DNA of 44,152 bases, from contig QILQ01000048.1 of NCBI GenBank assembly GCA_003233455.1, forward strand, positions 1-44,152. The letters are read 5' to 3'. A program made the translations under genes and the position numbers. This DNA comes from Candidatus Zambryskiibacteriota bacterium. Lineage in GTDB: Bacteria; Patescibacteriota; Minisyncoccia; Phycocordibacterales; WO2-35-19. This document shows, in pieces, positions 41,130 through 44,152 of the stretch (positions are counted from its first letter, which is position 1; every line of letters starts with the position of its first letter). The notes beneath the pieces were generated by a model. The model saw only the letters and a program-made list of their open reading frames with translations, had not been told where the DNA came from and made no database searches.

Positions 41130-42635
41130 ATGGAACAAGAAAATAAAAAAGAAAAAATAAGTGAAGTTGTTCGCCCACCGGTAGTGGTGGTAATGGGTCA
41201 TATTGACCATGGCAAATCTACTCTGCTTGATTACATAAGAAAAACAAATACTACCGAAAAAGAGAGTGGCGGTATTACTCAACATATATCAGCTTATGAA
41301 GTGGAAAAAGAAATTGGCGGTCAGAAAAGAAAAATCACTTTTTTAGACACTCCCGGACATGAAGCTTTTTGTTCCATTAGAGAGCGTAGCGTGGAGGTGG
41401 CAGACATAGCCATTTTAGTGGTATCAATAGAAGATGGGGTAAAAAATCAAACTATGGAAGCCTCAAACTGTATCTGCAAAAATATAATTCCCTTTATTGT
41501 GGCTTTAAATAAAATTGATAAAATAGGAACCAGTGTAGATAAAGCGAAACAAAACTTGACAGAAAATGGAATTCTGGTGGAAGGTTGGGGTGGTACCGTA
41601 CCAGTGGTATCTATTTCGGCCAAAACCGGAAAAGGTATAACTGAACTTTTAGAAATGATAATTCTTCAATCAGATATTGAAGAATTGAAAGGCGATTCTG
41701 CTATTCCGGCGGAAGGTTTTGTTATAGAAAGTAACCTGAACCCAAAGCGAGGTATTTCAGCCATCTTGATAATAAAAAACGGGTCTCTTAAAACAGGTCA
41801 GTTTATCGCCACCCAAAATGCTTATACTCCCGTCCGAATGATAGAAAATTATAAAGGGGAAAATATTAAAGAAGCGAGTTTTTCCAGTCCGGTTAGAATA
41901 ATAGGTTGGAATACTCAACCAAAAGTAGGTAGCCAATTTAAAACTTTTTTTAAAAAAGAAGAAGCTGTAAAATTTGCTTGTCAAAAAGTAGAAGTTAAAA
42001 TAAAAGGAACACAAAATACTTCAAGCGGAAAAATTATCTTGGGAGTAGTTATAAAAACAGATACTTTTGGTTCTTTAGACGCGATAGAATATGAACTTCA
42101 AAAATTAACCAATGAAAAAATAGTGGTTAAAATAATTTCAAAAGGAATCGGGGCTATCACAGAAAGAGATTTAAAAACGGCAAATATAAAAAATAGTTTG
42201 ATTTTAGGCTTCAATGTAAAAGTAAATAAAAACGCCGAGGTGCTCGCTCTCCGAGACGATATAAGAATAAAAACACATCAAATAATATATGAATTGGTTG
42301 ATTATGTAAAAGAAAAAATAAAAGAAGCCACTCCAACCGAAACGGTTGAAGTAATAACCGGTGAAATTAAATTGCTTAGAATTTTTAATAAGAATAAAGA
42401 CAAACAAGTGGTCGGCGGACGAGTGAATAAGGGAGAGATAAAAAAAGAATCAACAGTTAAAATATTTAGAAGAGAAACCTTAATTGGTGAAGGGAAAATA
42501 AAAGAACTCCAAATGCAAAAAATAAAAACTGATGTAATTCAAGAAGGTCAAGAATTTGGGATGATGATAGAATCAAAAATAGAATTAGCTCAAGGAGATA
42601 TTTTAAAAGCTATTTCTCTTATTAAACAAAAATGA
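41130..42635 (+). CDS. infB: Translation initiation factor IF-2, short form
   Basis: 501 residues. The G domain starts almost at once: PPVVVVMGHIDHGKSTLLDYIR (G1), ESGGITQHISAY (G2), FLDTPGHEAF (G3), ALNKIDKI (G4) and SISAKTGKG (G5). Domains II, III and the C-terminal fMet-tRNA binding domain follow (GEIKLLRIFNKNKDKQVVGGRVNKGEIKK). The long N-terminal domains of most IF-2 are absent, as is usual in reduced genomes. The stop overlaps the rbfA start by four bases (ATGA). Confidence 0.97.
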   Translation: MEQENKKEKISEVVRPPVVVVMGHIDHGKSTLLDYIRKTNTTEKESGGITQHISAYEVEKEIGGQKRKITFLDTPGHEAFCSIRERSVEVADIAILVVSIEDGVKNQTMEASNCICKNIIPFIVALNKIDKIGTSVDKAKQNLTENGILVEGWGGTVPVVSISAKTGKGITELLEMIILQSDIEELKGDSAIPAEGFVIESNLNPKRGISAILIIKNGSLKTGQFIATQNAYTPVRMIENYKGENIKEASFSSPVRIIGWNTQPKVGSQFKTFFKKEEAVKFACQKVEVKIKGTQNTSSGKIILGVVIKTDTFGSLDAIEYELQKLTNEKIVVKIISKGIGAITERDLKTANIKNSLILGFNVKVNKNAEVLALRDDIRIKTHQIIYELVDYVKEKIKEATPTETVEVITGEIKLLRIFNKNKDKQVVGGRVNKGEIKKESTVKIFRRETLIGEGKIKELQMQKIKTDVIQEGQEFGMMIESKIELAQGDILKAISLIKQK

Positions 42636-42982
42636 AACCAGTAAATAAATTTAAAGACCAAAAATCCATCTCTCTTATTTCCAGATTTGCAGCTGAATAT
42701 TTTAGTATGGAATCAAATCAAGATTCTTTGATAACTGTCACCAAAACAGAAATATTTAATCGTGGCAGAAGAGCCACAATATTTTTTACCGCCTTGCCGA
42801 TAGAAAAAGAAGGCGCCGCTTTGGAGTTTGCCAAACGACGGCGGCAAGATTTTCGCCAATTTGTAATGTCTAAAAAATCTTTTGGTTTTACTCCAAAAAT
42901 AGATTTCTGCCTAGATGAAGGCGAACATAATCGCCAAAGAATAGATGAATTATCAAACGAATCCGTCGTTGAAAATTTATAA
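42632..42982 (+). CDS. rbfA: Ribosome-binding factor A
   Basis: 116 residues with the KH-like RbfA fold: ISRFAAEYFSMESNQDSLITVTKTEIFNRGRRATIFFTAL, and the C-terminal KIDFCLDEGEHNRQRIDELSNES segment matching the family's P-x-L-x-F-x-x-D...I-x-x-L end. It helps mature 16S rRNA in the small subunit. Its translation is coupled to infB, the common order in bacteria. The N-terminus is slightly short. Confidence 0.9.
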   Translation: MKPVNKFKDQKSISLISRFAAEYFSMESNQDSLITVTKTEIFNRGRRATIFFTALPIEKEGAALEFAKRRRQDFRQFVMSKKSFGFTPKIDFCLDEGEHNRQRIDELSNESVVENL

Positions 42983-43010
42983 AATAAAAGCTAAAATGCA
43001 TCTCATATAC

Positions 43011-43082
43011 GGCCACGTAGCCAAGGAGTAAGGCATTCCTCTGCAAAAGGAATATACGCGAGTGCAATTCTCGCCGTGGCCT
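43011..43082 (+). tRNA. tRNA-Cys (anticodon GCA) with an unusual T-loop
   Basis: Acceptor GGCCACG/CGTGGCC, D-arm GCC...GGC, anticodon arm TTCCT-CTGCAAA-AGGAA (GCA), T-arm GCGAG/CTCGC. The T-loop is TGCAATT, with G in place of the nearly universal T at position 55. CCA is not encoded (CCC follows). Confidence 0.88.
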
Positions 43083-43116
43083 CCCTAATTTATTAAAGTT
43101 AGGATTGTAAATTGTT

Positions 43117-43203
43117 GCTCGGGTGGTGGAATTGGTATACACGAGGGACTTAAAATCCCTTGGTCGCAAGACCTTGCGGGTTCAACTCCCGCCCCGAGCA
43201 CCA
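43117..43203 (+). tRNA. tRNA-Leu (anticodon TAA)
   Basis: Class II tRNA with acceptor GCTCGGG/CCCGAGC, anticodon arm AGGGA-CTTAAAA-TCCCT (TAA), long variable arm and T-loop TTCAACT. CCA is encoded, and the next tRNA begins one base later. Confidence 0.95.
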
Positions 43204-43204
43204 T

Positions 43205-43277
43205 CCGCTCATAGCTCAGTTGGTAGAGCAGCTCCCTCTTAAGGAGATGGTCCTAGGTTCAAATCCTAGTGAGCGGA
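43205..43277 (+). tRNA. tRNA-Lys (anticodon CTT)
   Basis: Cloverleaf with acceptor CCGCTCA/TGAGCGG, D-arm AGCTC...GAGC, anticodon loop CTCTTAA (CTT) and T-loop TTCAAAT. Position 1 is C, unlike the usual G, and the first anticodon-stem pair is G-A. CCA is not encoded. Just one base separates it from tRNA-Leu, so both are cut from one precursor. Confidence 0.93.
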
Positions 43278-43281
43278 CAAG

Positions 43282-43313
43282 ACAAAAAATCTGCGACGAT
43301 AGATATTTTTTGT
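43282..43313 (+). terminator. AT-rich hairpin after tRNA-Lys
   Basis: ACAAAAAAT/ATTTTTTGT stem (with one bulge) around a CT...AG inner pair, directly downstream of tRNA-Lys and ending in a T-run. Fits a terminator of the first tRNA group. Confidence 0.6.
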
Positions 43314-43330
43314 GTTATATTATTTCAGTC

Positions 43331-43411
43331 GGGCAAGTGGTGGAATGGTAGACACGCTAGCCTTAGGAGCTAGTGCCGCAAGGCGTGGAGGTTCAAGTCC
43401 TCTCTTGCCCA
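43331..43411 (+). tRNA. tRNA-Leu (anticodon TAG)
   Basis: Class II tRNA with acceptor GGGCAAG/CTTGCCC, anticodon arm CTAGC-CTTAGGA-GCTAG (TAG), variable arm TGCCGCAAGGCG and T-loop TTCAAGT. CCA is not encoded. Its 3' 17 nt (43398-43414) recur exactly at 43575-43591. Confidence 0.95.
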
Positions 43412-43459
43412 CAATAGAAAATATCCCCCTTGTGGGGGATATTTCATTGTGGGCAAGAG
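43402..43459 (+). terminator. Long hairpin that begins inside the tRNA-Leu 3' end
   Basis: CTCTTGCCCACAAT (43402-43415) pairs perfectly with 43446-43459, continuing into GAAAATATCCCCC/GGGGGATATTTC around TTGT. The stem is about 26 bp with small bulges. The inner 11-bp part with the C5/G5 run looks like a terminator, but the outer part uses the tRNA acceptor strand. Confidence 0.75.
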
Positions 43460-43591
43460 GTCTAGGATTTTGTAATCAAAATCCGTAAGACGGACTTGAA
43501 AACCTTTGATAGTTTTTTGTAAGTTCGCGAAACAAAAAACAGAAAAGGTGTACAGATTCTGTAAGAATCAAGATTCCTCTCTTGCCCACAA
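43451..43591 (+). ncRNA. Candidate structured RNA with tRNA-Leu-like ends
   Basis: About 140 nt closed by GGGCAAGAG/CTCTTGCCC, like the tRNA-Leu acceptor. Inside are at least four perfect hairpins: GGATTTTG/CAAAATCC, CCGT/ACGG, GTTTTTTGT/ACAAAAAAC and GATTCT/AGAATC, plus the enclosing ACCTTT/AAAGGT. Each hairpin carries GTAA at or near the loop. It does not fit a canonical cloverleaf, and I recognise no RNA family. It may be a degenerate tRNA with an insertion, an integration remnant or a new RNA. Confidence 0.5.
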
Positions 43592-43618
43592 AATAACACC
43601 ATATTTTTTAAGTAATTT

Positions 43619-43647
43619 CTATATTAGACGCTGAGCGTTTAGTATAG
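43619..43647 (+). repeat. Dispersed 29-bp palindrome, second copy
   Basis: 13-bp arms with two G-U pairs around TGA. It is the inverse of 17469-17497 with one base difference. Here no T-run follows, so it is not an ordinary terminator; it sits about 35 bp before RNase P RNA. Confidence 0.7.
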
Positions 43648-43680
43648 TAATTATGATAATTAAGTGATATAATATAAACA

Positions 43681-44001
43681 AGTTTTCATTTCGACAGCTA
43701 CTCTATAAAATAGATTATAAATTATCTTATAGAGAGGAAAGTCCGAACGCTTACTCATCTTTATGATGATTAAAACGGTAGCGGGTAACACCCGTCGTGC
43801 GTGAGCATAGAGTTGCGAACAGAAACGATCCGGTTAAGTCCGGCTGAAACGGCAAAATACTTACTGGGGCGCAAGGCCGTGTCCGCCTTTGGCGGAAGTG
43901 CCGCTTGAGCTTTAGAGTAATCTAAAGCCTAGATAAATTGCTGTTACCTGCCCGCAAAAAACAGGTGGGGAAACAGAATTCGGCTTATGAAAATGAAAAC
44001 C
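43681..44001 (+). ncRNA. rnpB: RNase P RNA
   Basis: Conserved region I GAGGAAAGTCCGAAC (near 43733), the CR-II/III-like segments, GGTAACACCCG-type stems, and conserved region V ACAGAATTCGGCTTAT near 43974 are all present. The ends pair as P1 (GTTTTCATTTC with GAAAATGAAAAC). Its ribozyme trims the 5' ends of pre-tRNAs such as those directly upstream. The exact 5' end is estimated from the P1 pairing. Confidence 0.95.
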
Positions 44002-44008
44002 AACATAT

Positions 44009-44040
44009 GCAAAAACCGTCCGCAAGGTCGGTTTTTGCTT
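44009..44040 (+). terminator. RNase P RNA terminator
   Basis: GCAAAAACCG/CGGTTTTTGC, a perfect 10-bp stem with an inner CC/GG pair, 8 nt after the rnpB end and followed by a T-rich stretch. Confidence 0.8.
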
Positions 44041-44088
44041 TATTCTCTCAAAAATAAAATTTGTTTTAGACACAGACATCTGTCGGTT

Positions 44089-44152
44089 TTAGTTAACTAA
44101 TAATAACACTTGATTTGGCGATTTTCCATTTAAACCACAGTGAGCTAAATCA
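44089..44152 (-). CDS. C-terminal end of a possible transposase, cut by window edge
   Basis: The minus strand has 20 open codons ending at TAA (44091-44089): DLAHCGLNGKSPNQVLLLVN. The L-N-G-K-S-P-N-Q segment resembles the last conserved turn of integrase-core (DDE) transposases of IS3/IS481 type (L-N-G-x-T/S-P). Too little is present for certainty; it might also be open by chance. Confidence 0.35.
   Translation of the reverse strand, partial: DLAHCGLNGKSPNQVLLLVN

Noticed and set aside
43160-43351. 63-codon frame over the tRNA cluster
   Set aside because: It covers tRNA-Leu, tRNA-Lys and part of the next tRNA-Leu, so it is not a gene.
43451-43591. tmRNA or tRNA with a group I intron
   Set aside because: No tag reading frame or GGGG...CCCC tmRNA ends with T-arm, and the interior is far too short and lacks the conserved intron core.

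Overview
The window looks like a chromosomal piece of a small-genome, AT-rich bacterium of the Candidate Phyla Radiation (Patescibacteria), probably a Parcubacteria-type lineage. This is inferred from gene style: a short IF-2 lacking the long N-terminal region, mostly single-copy housekeeping genes packed with almost no spacing, promoters placed so close to start codons that many mRNAs should be leaderless, a lone VirD4/TraG-like ATPase, and DUF4446, DUF378 and DUF1573 proteins. There is no rRNA here, so the lineage cannot be fixed.

Layout. 1-1751: end of an exported jelly-roll-like protein, a MazG-like pyrophosphohydrolase and a Nudix hydrolase. 1861-8976 (minus): tRNA-Val, a P3A H+-ATPase-like pump, tRNA-Ser, a P2 Ca2+-ATPase-like pump, a diguanylate cyclase and an HtpX-like protease. 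9131-12189 (plus): dnaB, a GxxExxY gene between inverted repeats, recR and a VKOR-type thiol oxidase. 12201-16555 (minus): rplU, rmuC, truB, tgt and a membrane-anchored FKBP. 16662-20680: a LOG-family gene, the VirD4/TraG-like ATPase and a DUF378 protein. 20749-23043 (plus): an operon of a small membrane protein, DUF1573, CcdA/DsbD-like and a helical protein, which with VKOR suggests extracytoplasmic thiol chemistry.

23106-28805 is the accessory region: five minus-strand genes (Xre regulator, EcoRI-type adenine methyltransferase, Fic protein, DUF262-HNH nuclease, KAP P-loop NTPase). They are bounded by two copies of the same AT-rich palindrome, one touching the 3' end of tRNA-Glu. The Fic/DUF262-HNH/KAP genes form a tight operon behind a promoter embedded in inverted ATGTAAAC half-sites. 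I read this as a candidate defence island of unfamiliar composition.

28914-35030 (minus): a Thr/Pro/Glu-rich mini-protein, the division cluster mraZ-rsmH-ftsL-ftsI with a clear four-box MraZ operator, lysS, greA and tRNA-Tyr. 35108-40592 (minus): ClpB-like chaperone, a catalytically dead HtrA-like membrane protein with a MITE-like element at its start codon, a GIY-YIG protein, and a cysteine desulfurase carrying two in-frame palindromic repeat insertions. 40638-42982 (plus): DUF4446, infB and rbfA. 43011-44040 (plus): a tRNA cluster (Cys, Leu, Lys, Leu), a tRNA-like highly structured segment that may be an undescribed RNA, and RNase P RNA. The right edge cuts a possible transposase.

The most unusual theme is palindromic sequence: hairpin modules inside cysteine desulfurase and truB in frame, a MITE-like element, an 18-bp perfect inverted repeat between tgt and truB, a 29-bp palindrome present twice, and a duplicated tRNA-Leu 3' end.
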